From the NCBI GenBank assembly GCA_031553435.1, contig JAVBLQ010000117.1, positions 1 through 16,008 on the forward strand: 16,008 bases of DNA, written 5' to 3'. The translations under genes were made by a program, and so were the position numbers. The notes beneath the pieces are model-generated. The model was not told the DNA's origin, did not search any database, and saw only the letters and a program-made list of their open reading frames with translations. This stretch comes from JAVBLQ01 sp031553435 (lineage in GTDB: Bacteria > Bacteroidota > Bacteroidia > Bacteroidales > Azobacteroidaceae). Positions 1-6,672 of this stretch are shown here, piece by piece (the stretch's first letter is position 1; each line of letters begins with the position of its first letter).

Positions 1-847
1 TCAAATAATAGTCGCTCTTTTTCTCCATTTGTGTTTTACGTGTTTTTTTGTCAGCAGAGTCTATATAGCGATATTCGATCATATCTGATTTGCCTTTGTA
101 GATTTCGTGCAACCATACCAATGGGCTAACCATAGGCCCGTTGCTACATGAATGTTTGGTAACATAACCGGGGCCCCAGGGGATACCGCCAATTTCCTCG
201 CCATTGCTGTCGCGAGTACAGTCCCAACCATCCAGTACGTATTCGGTCAGATATTCGGCTTTATCCAGGTATTTTTTATCATTGGTTAATTTATAGGCTT
301 CCAACAATTCGCGAACAAGCCACATCTGGTCGTCGTATACATTTTCAATGCCTTCTACTTTGGCTGAGCCTTTGGATCCTCCGCGATTCACTCCATATAC
401 CGACCATTCTTTGGTTTGGGTATAAGAAACAAGGGTGAATGTTCCTAAATAATAATCAGCGTTGTCATATAATCTACTCAATAATTCAGTATAACGATTG
501 AAATGTTGGTTGTAAAGAGTGGCATCTCCATGATCTTTTTGGGCTTTAAGGCCATGAAGAATGGCATTTACTGCTTCGATAGAACTGGTGTACATCCACA
601 CGCTGCCTTTTTCGTCGGAACGGGTACCGGTGTAGGTATTGTAATACCTTGCCATAGCCATGCCTTCTCCTGTAAAATAATTGGAGACAGCTTTATCAGT
701 TATTTGTATGGCACGATTGAGGTTTTGTACGGATGGATTTCCTCCGTCAGACGGGTTGTCCGGAGTGTCGGGAGAAGAACCTTCACTACAGGCTACTCCT
801 ACAAGTACAAGCAGAAGACAAGTAATTATGCAAAGAATTTTTTTCAT
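1..847 (-). CDS. GH76 family alpha-1,6-mannanase lipoprotein, C-terminus beyond window edge
   Basis: Predicted endo-alpha-1,6-mannanase that cuts the backbone of yeast-type alpha-mannan, probably as a cell-envelope lipoprotein. The reading frame is open through base 1, so about 282 residues are visible and the C-terminus is missing. The N-terminus MKKILCIITCLLLVLVGVAC is a lipoprotein signal peptide, followed by a Ser/Pro/Asp/Gly-rich linker (about residues 21-40). The family signature is clear: YDDQMW holds the adjacent Asp pair (D172-D173) that forms the GH76 catalytic centre. SVYGVNR lies before it, and GGIPWGPGYVTKHSCSNGP with VSPLVWLHEIYKG lies after it, all typical of the helical barrel. 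I chose the ATG at 847 because it directly starts a MKK signal peptide. An in-frame ATG at 856 (MNT extension) is possible. It lies 114 nt downstream of the lipoprotein gene on the same strand, so the two are probably co-expressed, although a hairpin repeat sits between them. Family assignment is confident; exact substrate is inferred from the family. Confidence 0.9.
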   Translation of the reverse strand, partial: MKKILCIITCLLLVLVGVACSEGSSPDTPDNPSDGGNPSVQNLNRAIQITDKAVSNYFTGEGMAMARYYNTYTGTRSDEKGSVWMYTSSIEAVNAILHGLKAQKDHGDATLYNQHFNRYTELLSRLYDNADYYLGTFTLVSYTQTKEWSVYGVNRGGSKGSAKVEGIENVYDDQMWLVRELLEAYKLTNDKKYLDKAEYLTEYVLDGWDCTRDSNGEEIGGIPWGPGYVTKHSCSNGPMVSPLVWLHEIYKGKSDMIEYRYIDSADKKTRKTQMEKKSDYYL

Positions 848-872
848 TGTATTCATATATAAATAATTTCTA

Positions 873-937
873 AAACACAAAGACACAAAGTCACAAAGTT
901 TTTTATGAAGACTTCGTGTCTTTGAGTCTTCGTGTTT
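873..937 (-). repeat. Imperfect hairpin of repeated ACACAAAG-type octamers
   Basis: The left arm (873-900) contains three tandem octamers, acacaaag, acacaaag and tcacaaag, at 875-898. The right arm (910-937) is its approximate reverse complement, with 23 of 28 positions pairing across a 9-nt spacer. Two of the five mismatches become G-U wobbles if the RNA is read from the minus strand. That is the direction in which both flanking genes are transcribed. It could be an intercistronic RNA stem that trims or stabilises the transcript, a weak terminator, or a selfish intergenic repeat. No T-tract typical of an intrinsic terminator follows it. Confidence 0.7.
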
Positions 938-961
938 ATTTTCATGAATTAAACATGATTG

Positions 962-2791
962 TTATTTTAGATCAACCGAATAGAAAAGCAATTTATTCTC
1001 GCCTGAGTTGGCAACGCAATTGTATACGCCAAAAACAAGTGCTATGTTGTTGCCGTTAAATTGCGAAAGGTCATATACAAACGAAGCATATCCTTCCGGA
1101 TTGCCTGAGCCGCCGTTTTCATGTTTAAATTTCCAACAACCATTATCAGCAGCAGCAGCGTCTGCGGCAGTGTTAGACTTAGGTGCGATATGAGTTACCG
1201 TACCGTCTTCTTTGATGGCTGTCAGTTTAAAGTATGTGTAATTGCTGCTGAAGTTTCGTGTTTTCAGCGTTAACTGGTTACTACCTGTAGCAATGGCAAA
1301 CTTCGCATAGAAATATGATTCCGGAACTTCGGTACTTACATCAGCTGTGTTACGGGTTTTTATCAGGTAACCTTCTGAGGGGAATACTTCAGGGTCTTTC
1401 TTCAATGGAACAAACGACCATTCGTGTGCGATATGTGAAACTGCGCGCCATGCCTGATAAGCGGCAGGATATCCGGAAGTCATACTCACATCTCTTCCGG
1501 CTCTAATCGGGCTGATACCTGTGAATGATTTTTTCGTGTGTGGCATGGTAGAACGCACAGTTTCTTTTGTCAACTTCCATCCGTCTATTACTTCCGTGCC
1601 GGGCAACCAATTTGTACCTTCCACTTTTCTGTCGGCAAAACGAATCGCACGTAGGACAAGTTGTTTCCAATAGTCGCCTGTTTCTTTACGATAGATACCG
1701 ATTGCGATGATTACTTCTTTGCCTACGTATGCACTCAAATCGAAGTCAAAATCGGCATAATCTCCAGAACCATATGTTTTAACATCTCCTATTTTTACGG
1801 CCTTGGGTTCAGCTTCCGAAAGATCAGCTACTTGTACGCCGAAATAAGCCGGTGATGCTTGATCGGCATTATGAGTACGCAGTCTCAATGAAAGGATCTT
1901 ATTATCATCAGTAATTTTTTTGCTACCATATGTGTATGAGTCGAATATATCCAGATTAGCAGGATTTTTCCGGTCATCGCCATCATTACGGATGCGCAAT
2001 GTGGTACCTTCCCATTGTTCTTCCCAGTTACCCATGAAAGACATAGAACAGAAGTAGTCGCAAGCCCAGTCCCAGTGAGGATAAGCATCGGCATTACCTC
2101 CGCCGCGGTATTCATTATAATACCATTTGTCGGCTTCCAACAGGTTTGCCAACGTCAAACCACGAAAGATTTCGGAAGCTCCCATTACTATATTCTGTGT
2201 TGCTACACCATCCACAAAACTGTCTTTGGAGAGATTCTTAATGATGGTTACATAATTTGGTTTGGTAAATGTTACCACATAGTTATCGGCAATAAGATCA
2301 ACTATACTGAATTTACCGTCTGCTCCGGTAGTAACAGTTTCTCCGGGATTAGTCCCTATACTGACAGTTACTCCAGCAAGAGGTGCATTGTTATTTTTTC
2401 CATCAGTAACAATACCTGAAATTTTTGCAGTGGCATTTAACATTGTTACTGTAGTAGTTGCTATTTTGTTTGTATTAAACATGCTTTCGGTAACTGTGAG
2501 GCTGATTGTCCGATATCCCGATTTCGAGAATGTTACGGCATGTGTTTCCATAGTTACATTTTCAACGGTGTATCTACCGTCGCTTCCGGTAGTAACTGTT
2601 CCTTCCATTCCGGATATGGCAACAGTGGCTCCGGCAACAGATACTCCATAATCATCTGCAACAGTACCGGTTATTGTACCAAGACTTATATTGACAGAAT
2701 TGTCATCGTCCTTACAGGAACTCACCATAGATACTACAGCGCCTAATAGGGTGAGGAACATAAAAGCTCTCAAAATTTTTAATAATTTCAT
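962..2791 (-). CDS. Surface lipoprotein with tandem carboxypeptidase-regulatory-like domains and two beta-sandwich-like halves
   Basis: Full-length 609-residue protein, probably a glycan-binding surface lipoprotein. Residues 1-25 are a signal peptide ending before C26. The Cys is followed by KDDD, the kind of charged sequence known to direct Bacteroidetes lipoproteins to the outer face of the outer membrane. Two CarboxypepD_reg-like beta-sandwich modules follow at about 38-117 and 121-205. Each has the GxVxD...AGxTVxI...TTGxDGxY/F pattern and a VTFxKxxY strand. The remainder (about 210-609) is rich in aromatics and beta strands and looks internally duplicated. Compare YADFDFDLSAYVGKEVIIAI near residue 365 with YASFVYDLSQFNGNNIALVF near 580. 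No catalytic motif is recognised. It is the promoter-proximal partner of the GH76 gene, so a role in capturing alpha-mannan is plausible. The missing SusC/SusD pair is notable. Lipoprotein and N-terminal domain calls are solid; the binding role is inferred. Confidence 0.8.
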   Translation of the reverse strand: MKLLKILRAFMFLTLLGAVVSMVSSCKDDDNSVNISLGTITGTVADDYGVSVAGATVAISGMEGTVTTGSDGRYTVENVTMETHAVTFSKSGYRTISLTVTESMFNTNKIATTTVTMLNATAKISGIVTDGKNNNAPLAGVTVSIGTNPGETVTTGADGKFSIVDLIADNYVVTFTKPNYVTIIKNLSKDSFVDGVATQNIVMGASEIFRGLTLANLLEADKWYYNEYRGGGNADAYPHWDWACDYFCSMSFMGNWEEQWEGTTLRIRNDGDDRKNPANLDIFDSYTYGSKKITDDNKILSLRLRTHNADQASPAYFGVQVADLSEAEPKAVKIGDVKTYGSGDYADFDFDLSAYVGKEVIIAIGIYRKETGDYWKQLVLRAIRFADRKVEGTNWLPGTEVIDGWKLTKETVRSTMPHTKKSFTGISPIRAGRDVSMTSGYPAAYQAWRAVSHIAHEWSFVPLKKDPEVFPSEGYLIKTRNTADVSTEVPESYFYAKFAIATGSNQLTLKTRNFSSNYTYFKLTAIKEDGTVTHIAPKSNTAADAAAADNGCWKFKHENGGSGNPEGYASFVYDLSQFNGNNIALVFGVYNCVANSGENKLLFYSVDLK

Positions 2792-3233
2792 GTTAGTTTA
2801 TTATAAAATAGATATAAAATTTAAGTAACTCATTGTTTGATTTCGAATCAGAGATTGAAACATGATGATGATTTTTATTCTCGTTTTCTCATAAGCATTG
2901 TATTTAGATGTGTTAATATATTATAAGTGTTTTTAATTTGATTTATTGTTGGAAATGTTGCAATGCGGAACCAAACTGTTTTTCATACGAAAAAACAGGA
3001 TTAAAAAAATAACGGGAAGTAAATTTGCGAGATGATGTTTCACGTTGTTTTTGCAAAGAATTAAAGTTAACTTTTGTGACAAACTGTGAGATAAATCTAA
3101 TCAAAGTATGGTTAATTGAGAGATTAAAAACCAGGTTAACGGGCTAAGAAAAAACATTAACCCTATTTATCTGTCTATAAATAAGAATTTTATAATTTTG
3201 TATTTTTTTAAGGGAGGATGCTGACGTTTATGA
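2792..3233. other. AT-rich intergenic stretch without a recognisable gene
   Basis: About 440 bases with no credible coding frame. It should contain the promoter of the 962-2791 lipoprotein gene and the 3' end of the aroA operon, both on the minus strand. I searched the minus strand for TAnnTTTG and found no exact match. The nearest is TACTTTG at about 3102-3108, one base short, so the lipoprotein unit may use an alternative sigma factor or a weak promoter. A small hairpin lies at 2976-2998 (CTGTTTTTC, loop ATAC, GAAAAAACAG). Weaker dyads occur at about 3134-3162 (GGTTAA/TTAACC) and 3164-3184 (TATTTAT/ATAAATA). The last is followed on the minus strand by a T6 run and might act as the terminator for the 3234-3653 gene. 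None of these is strong. Confidence 0.5.
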
Positions 3234-3653
3234 TTATTTAGCATTCAATATCATGTAAACTTCATCTTTCAATTCATCAGGAAGTTCAATTTCCCGTAAC
3301 CGTAGGCTATGTAACCAACCGGCAATATCTTCCGGATGCATAGTGTAAAAAATATCACGAAAAATAGTTATGGCTTCCGGTGTATAAGCATTCGAAGTTA
3401 TTTTTTTATATTCATCCAATTCTTCATCATCAAAATACTCGACAGGTTGATCAAGCTTATTGACCTGATTGAATTTTTCGCAAAACTCATGTTGTCCGCA
3501 ACAACCTGTTTGGATATTTTGAGGTTCAGGTTCAACCAATATCCCATCCTCTCCTTTTTTATTCTTCAATCTTTTTTGTCTGAATAATTCAATCACAAAA
3601 ACGATTAAAAGAAAAAGAATAAATCCTGCTATTATTATTGACAAACCACTCAT
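3234..3653 (-). CDS. Small membrane-anchored protein with CCxxHxxC motif, conserved in Bacteroidales
   Basis: 139-residue protein with one N-terminal transmembrane helix (about residues 4-24), a basic stop-transfer stretch (RQKRLKNKK) and a soluble acidic domain. The positive-inside rule places that domain in the cytoplasm. The centre holds GCCGQHEFCEK (C51, C52, H55, C58), a possible metal-binding or redox cluster. It is followed by YFDDEELDEYK and a C-terminal helical region with YTMHPEDIAGWLHSLRLREI. I recognise this layout from Bacteroidales proteins found near aroA. As I recall, some databases label them phospholipase, but I see no lipase catalytic motif and do not adopt that name. The ATG at 3653 is preferred. 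A TTG two codons upstream would add only two residues and belongs to the TTGAAAATG repeat word. It starts 16 nt after the aroA stop, so the two form an operon. Function unknown. Confidence 0.8.
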   Translation of the reverse strand: MSGLSIIIAGFILFLLIVFVIELFRQKRLKNKKGEDGILVEPEPQNIQTGCCGQHEFCEKFNQVNKLDQPVEYFDDEELDEYKKITSNAYTPEAITIFRDIFYTMHPEDIAGWLHSLRLREIELPDELKDEVYMILNAK

Positions 3654-3682
3654 TTTCAATTATTTACTTTCAATTTTCAATT
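3651..3682 (-). repeat. Direct repeat ATAATTGAAAAT spanning aroA stop and the next start
   Basis: On the minus strand ATAATTGAAAATTGA (ending at 3670) encodes the last residues and the TGA stop of aroA. A second copy, ATAATTGAAAATG, ends in the ATG of the downstream gene at 3653. The same word family recurs upstream of the aroA start (4888-4899) and in the ribF/ppdK gap. It may simply be an A-rich initiation context favoured in bacteria that do not rely on Shine-Dalgarno pairing, or part of a repeat family. Confidence 0.6.
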
Positions 3683-4890
3683 ATTTCAAATCCTGCTTCT
3701 TTCAAATTTTCCCAATAATTAGGATAAGATTTAGTAACTACCTGAGGCTCATCTATTTTTATACTTCCGGACTTAAGTGCAACCGGAGCAAAAGCCATAG
3801 CCATCCGGTGATCTTCATAAGTTTTGATGGGCTCGTTAACCGGAGCACAACGTTCGCCGTTCCATTCCAAAACCGAATCATTCAAATCTTTTAAGATATA
3901 ACCCAGTTTCTTCATTTCTGTTTTAAGCGCTTCAATCCGGTCGGTTTCTTTTATTTTAAGACTTTGTAATCCTTCAAAACGAAAAGGAATTTCCATCAAA
4001 GCACAAGTCACTGCAAAAGTTTGAGCTAAATCCGGCTCATCTATAAAATTATAAACAAATTTATCTGTGATATGGTTCTTTTTTGAAAGGGTAATTCCTG
4101 TCGGAGTATAAGAAGTTGCAACTCCTAATTGTTCAAACAAACCAGCCACTTTGCTATCTCCCTGATAACTTTGCGAAAATAAACCTAACAATTCTATTTC
4201 GGAATTTTCACTCAAAGCCGCCATCTGATACCAGTAAGATGATGCAGACCAATCATTTTCAACAATAAAATCAACAGACTTATAAGTTTGCGGAAGTATT
4301 TGAATTGTATGGTCATCCCAATGAACAGCAACACCAAACATCTCCATCAATTTTTTCGTCAAGTGAATGTACGGACGTGAAATGATATTTCCCTGTAAAT
4401 GAATCGTTAAACCTTTTTGAGTAACAGGAGAGACCATCATCAGAGCAGAAATATATTGGGAACTGATATTTCCATCGATGAAGATTTCTCCTCCGGAAAG
4501 TGTTGTCCCCGATATTTTCAACGGAGGATAGCCTTCTTTTTCGATATAATCAATCTTTGCACCGATTTGACGAAGAGCATCAACCAACAAACGTATCGGA
4601 CGATTTTTCATCCTTTCTGTTCCCGTAATGATTCTTTCGCCTTCAATACTTGAAAAATAAGCGGTCAGGAAACGCATGGCAGTACCTGCAGCTCCGATAT
4701 TGACTATTTTTTCAACAGAGGCAAAAGCCTGAAGCATTACTTTAGTATCGTCGCAATCCGAGATATTACTTATTTTACCTTGACTATCAGCCAGTGCATT
4801 TAAAATCAGCACTCTATTGCTAATGCTTTTGGATGCAGGCAATTGAACCCGCATTTTTATGTGACTTGGAGCAAAAACAGTGTATTCCAT
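3670..4890 (-). CDS. aroA: 3-phosphoshikimate 1-carboxyvinyltransferase (EPSP synthase)
   Basis: Cytoplasmic enzyme of the shikimate pathway that joins phosphoenolpyruvate to shikimate 3-phosphate, leading to chorismate and the aromatic amino acids. With the ATG at 4890 the protein is 406 residues, slightly short for the family but complete. Diagnostic sites are present: LPASKSISNR (K21, S22, R26), GAAGTAMRF (66-74), the PD motif in DEPDLA (D287), KETDR (314-318) and DHRMAM (360-365). The glycine loop reads GAAGTA where many family members have GNAGTA, and the sequence is a divergent Bacteroidetes-type AroA. A TTG at 4896 would extend it by two residues, but the ATG gives the more natural start. 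A promoter with matching -33 and -7 boxes lies 17-47 nt upstream. The gene is divergent from the HAD gene and followed closely by the small membrane protein. Confidence 0.96.
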   Translation of the reverse strand: MEYTVFAPSHIKMRVQLPASKSISNRVLILNALADSQGKISNISDCDDTKVMLQAFASVEKIVNIGAAGTAMRFLTAYFSSIEGERIITGTERMKNRPIRLLVDALRQIGAKIDYIEKEGYPPLKISGTTLSGGEIFIDGNISSQYISALMMVSPVTQKGLTIHLQGNIISRPYIHLTKKLMEMFGVAVHWDDHTIQILPQTYKSVDFIVENDWSASSYWYQMAALSENSEIELLGLFSQSYQGDSKVAGLFEQLGVATSYTPTGITLSKKNHITDKFVYNFIDEPDLAQTFAVTCALMEIPFRFEGLQSLKIKETDRIEALKTEMKKLGYILKDLNDSVLEWNGERCAPVNEPIKTYEDHRMAMAFAPVALKSGSIKIDEPQVVTKSYPNYWENLKEAGFEIIEN

Positions 4891-4906
4891 TTTCAATTAA
4901 TTACTG

Positions 4907-4937
4907 CGAAGGTACAGAAAAGTGTTACCTTTGCAAA
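4907..4937 (-). promoter_or_regulatory. Bacteroidetes-type promoter for aroA
   Basis: On the minus strand TTTG (4934-4937) is followed after exactly 19 nt by TACCTTCG (4907-4914). That is a one-mismatch version of the -7 consensus TAnnTTTG with the usual -33/-7 spacing. The predicted start of transcription is about 10-15 nt upstream of the aroA ATG at 4890. The -33 box overlaps the -7 box of the divergent HAD promoter by almost touching it, so the two promoters may compete. Confidence 0.6.
4926..4933 (+). promoter_or_regulatory. Bacteroidetes -7 box upstream of the HAD gene
   Basis: TACCTTTG is an exact match to TAnnTTTG, 15 nt before the ATG at 4949, which would leave a very short leader. 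The -33 position (about 4903-4906) reads ACTG, a poor match to TTTG. It occupies the 58-bp gap shared with the divergent aroA promoter. Confidence 0.5.
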
Positions 4938-4948
4938 AAATTTTATCT

Positions 4949-5572
4949 ATGCACCCGATTAAAAACATTATATTTGATTTGGGTTGTGTTCTGGTTAATC
5001 TGGATAAACAGGCATGCGTCAATCGTTTTCTGGAATTAGGAGTACATAATATTGATGAATTGATCAGTCATTATCGTCAAAGCGGAACATTTCTCGATTA
5101 TGAATTAGGATTGATTGATACGAAGAAATTCAGGGAAGAAATTAAACTTTCAGTCAAAAAAGATTTGAATGATAAAGATATTGACGAAGCCTGGAGCCGT
5201 TTTTTGCTTGATATTCCAAACAAAAAGCAGGAATTATTGTTGAAATTAAAAGAAAAGTATAATTTATTTTTGTTGAGTAATACGAATGAAATTCATTTCG
5301 GACAGGCAAGAAGAGAATTCAGCCGGAACAATCTGGTTCCCGAAGATATTTTCAATAAGATGTATCTGTCATTTGAAATTCATTTGGTCAAACCGGGTAA
5401 AGAGATTTTTGAATATGTAATAAAGGATTCGGGCATCGATCCGGCTGAAACATACATGGTTGATGATGCATCGCCTAATATTGAAACGGCAAAATCATTA
5501 GGCTTCCATACTTATCAGCCTGAGCCTTTTGAAGATTTTTCAGAGGTCTTTGAAGCGATGTTTGATATTTAG
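4949..5572 (+). CDS. HAD superfamily phosphatase, YihX-like
   Basis: Predicted cytoplasmic phosphatase of the haloacid dehalogenase superfamily, 207 residues. Four HAD motifs appear in order: FDLGCVLVNLD with nucleophile D10, LLSNTNEIH with S110, KPGKEIF with K148, and MVDDASPN with D172-D173. The usual second Asp of motif I is replaced by Gly (G12). This is the same DxG pattern as the YihX-type sugar-phosphate phosphatases, which it resembles over its whole length. A helical cap lies between motifs I and II. Substrate is unknown; a small sugar phosphate is the family-based guess. I use the ATG at 4949. An in-frame GTG at 4922 would overlap the promoter box and add an unlikely leader. It is transcribed toward ribF, 90 nt downstream, with a large hairpin repeat between them that begins inside the TAG stop. 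Confidence 0.88.
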   Translation: MHPIKNIIFDLGCVLVNLDKQACVNRFLELGVHNIDELISHYRQSGTFLDYELGLIDTKKFREEIKLSVKKDLNDKDIDEAWSRFLLDIPNKKQELLLKLKEKYNLFLLSNTNEIHFGQARREFSRNNLVPEDIFNKMYLSFEIHLVKPGKEIFEYVIKDSGIDPAETYMVDDASPNIETAKSLGFHTYQPEPFEDFSEVFEAMFDI

Positions 5573-5658
5573 TTACAAGTTACAAGTTACGGGTTACAAG
5601 TAATTTATTTAGTCCCGTAACTTGTAACTCGTAACTTGTAACTCGTAACTTGTAACTA
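5571..5658 (+). repeat. GTTACAA word hairpin between the HAD gene and ribF
   Basis: The left arm 5571-5593 (AGTTACAAGTTACAAGTTACGGG split over three words) pairs with 5614-5636 at 22 of 23 positions. The loop is 20 nt. The right side continues with further copies of CGTAACTTGTAACT to 5658. It starts on the last two bases of the HAD stop codon and ends 4 nt before the ribF ATG. No T-tract follows, so a standard intrinsic terminator is unlikely. As RNA, it would leave ribF with almost no unstructured leader. Alternatives are an RNA-processing or attenuation stem, or a REP-like intergenic repeat. Confidence 0.85.
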
Positions 5659-5662
5659 AAAA

Positions 5663-6613
5663 ATGATCACCATATTTTCCAATGATCCGGATAAACCCGG
5701 AGCTGTTCTCCCTGAAGGAGTTGTGGCTACTGTAGGTTTTTTTGACGGTGTACATTCCGGACATCGTTTCCTGATAGAACAATTAAAAACGATAGCCGGA
5801 AAAAAGAATTTACCTTCCGCGGCAATCACTTTTCCTGTACATCCGCGCAAAGTGTTACAGTCTGATTTTCAGCCGGATTTATTAAGCGATTTCCAGGAAA
5901 AACTATTCCAACTTTCCGGAAGCGGAGTCGATTATTGTTTCGTCATTGATTTCACCATCAAATTGTCACAGCTTACAGCCAAAGAGTTTATACAAGATAT
6001 TTTATTCCAAAAATTGCATGTAAAAACATTGCTTGTCGGCTATGATCACCGTTTCGGCAAAAACAGATCCGAAGGATTGGACAGTTACATTATGTATGGA
6101 GAAGAATGTGGAATGTCGGTTATTAAAGCAGAGTCATTGTCTTACAAAAATGCTTATGTCAGCTCCACAATGATCCGTAATTTATTGTTGGATGGAAAAA
6201 TAAAAAAAGCAAACAAGATTTTAACTTATCATTATTATCTGGAAGGGACAGTAATCGATGGAGATAAGTTGGGTCGGAAAATAGGTTTTCCAACAGCTAA
6301 TCTGGAATTATTGGAAAAAAACAAATTAATTCCCAAAACAGGTATTTATGCTGTCTGGGTTCATTTCAATAATACCCGTCACAAAGGAATGTTATATATC
6401 GGAGAACGTCCCACTGTTTCTTCCTCAAATACAGGACTAAGAATTGAAGTGAATCTCCTGAATTTCAACAAAAATCTTTATGGTAAAAAATTAACCGTCG
6501 AATTCATCGAATATCTGAGAGATGATATGAAATTTGATGATCTGAATCAATTGGTAGAACAATTGGAAAAGGATAGGGAAATGACGGAACACATTTTAAG
6601 AGTGGAAAATTGA
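5663..6613 (+). CDS. ribF: Bifunctional riboflavin kinase / FAD synthetase
   Basis: Cytoplasmic enzyme that phosphorylates riboflavin to FMN and then adenylylates FMN to FAD. Its 316 residues are a normal length for the family. The N-terminal nucleotidyltransferase domain has VATVGFFDGVHSGH (residues 21-34, HxGH-type site), a conserved HPRKVL, LLVGYDHRFG and the SSTMIRNLL region. The C-terminal kinase domain begins near residue 190 with LEGTVIDGDKLGRKIGFPTANL (key residues G204, P209-T210-A211-N212), then GIYAVWV, YIGERPT and the terminal EFIEYLRDDMKF. The start at 5663 is the first ATG after the repeat block, with an A-rich lead-in. No separate promoter is evident, so it is probably transcribed with the HAD gene. 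The last codons and stop (E-N-TGA) fall inside a GAAAATTGA repeat word that begins the terminator-like hairpin shared with convergent ppdK. Confidence 0.96.
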   Translation: MITIFSNDPDKPGAVLPEGVVATVGFFDGVHSGHRFLIEQLKTIAGKKNLPSAAITFPVHPRKVLQSDFQPDLLSDFQEKLFQLSGSGVDYCFVIDFTIKLSQLTAKEFIQDILFQKLHVKTLLVGYDHRFGKNRSEGLDSYIMYGEECGMSVIKAESLSYKNAYVSSTMIRNLLLDGKIKKANKILTYHYYLEGTVIDGDKLGRKIGFPTANLELLEKNKLIPKTGIYAVWVHFNNTRHKGMLYIGERPTVSSSNTGLRIEVNLLNFNKNLYGKKLTVEFIEYLRDDMKFDDLNQLVEQLEKDREMTEHILRVEN

Positions 6614-6672
6614 GAATTGAAAATGATACTTGCGCACAATCAAATCATTTTCAATTCTCAATTCTCAATTTT
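6605..6672. terminator. Bidirectional hairpin between convergent ribF and ppdK
   Basis: Bases 6606-6627 pair with 6644-6665 at 21 of 22 positions around a 16-nt loop. Both arms consist of AATTGAGA/AATTGAAAAT words. The left arm contains the ribF stop, and the right side runs into the ppdK stop at 6671-6673. Its location between two convergent genes suggests it ends or protects both transcripts. The stem is almost all A-T and has no separate U-tract, so the terminator role is inferred from position. Confidence 0.6.

Noticed and set aside
503..862. Plus-strand frame opposite the GH76 gene
   Set aside because: It lies antisense to a clear GH76 coding frame and its translation resembles no known protein; it is a shadow.
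2976..2998. Intrinsic terminator for the aroA operon
   Set aside because: The stem is short, mostly A-T with a bulge, and lies about 240 nt past the last stop with only three trailing T residues. Kept only as a minor hairpin note.
3234..3653. Phospholipase function for the small membrane protein
   Set aside because: No GxSxG, HKD or other lipase catalytic motif is visible in 139 residues.
4922..4948. GTG-initiated extension of the HAD gene
   Set aside because: It overlaps an exact TAnnTTTG promoter box, and the HAD fold starts right after the ATG at 4949.
5571..5658. CRISPR-like array, because of regularly repeated short words
   Set aside because: Words are 7-8 bp, directly abutting, without unique spacers, and form a hairpin.
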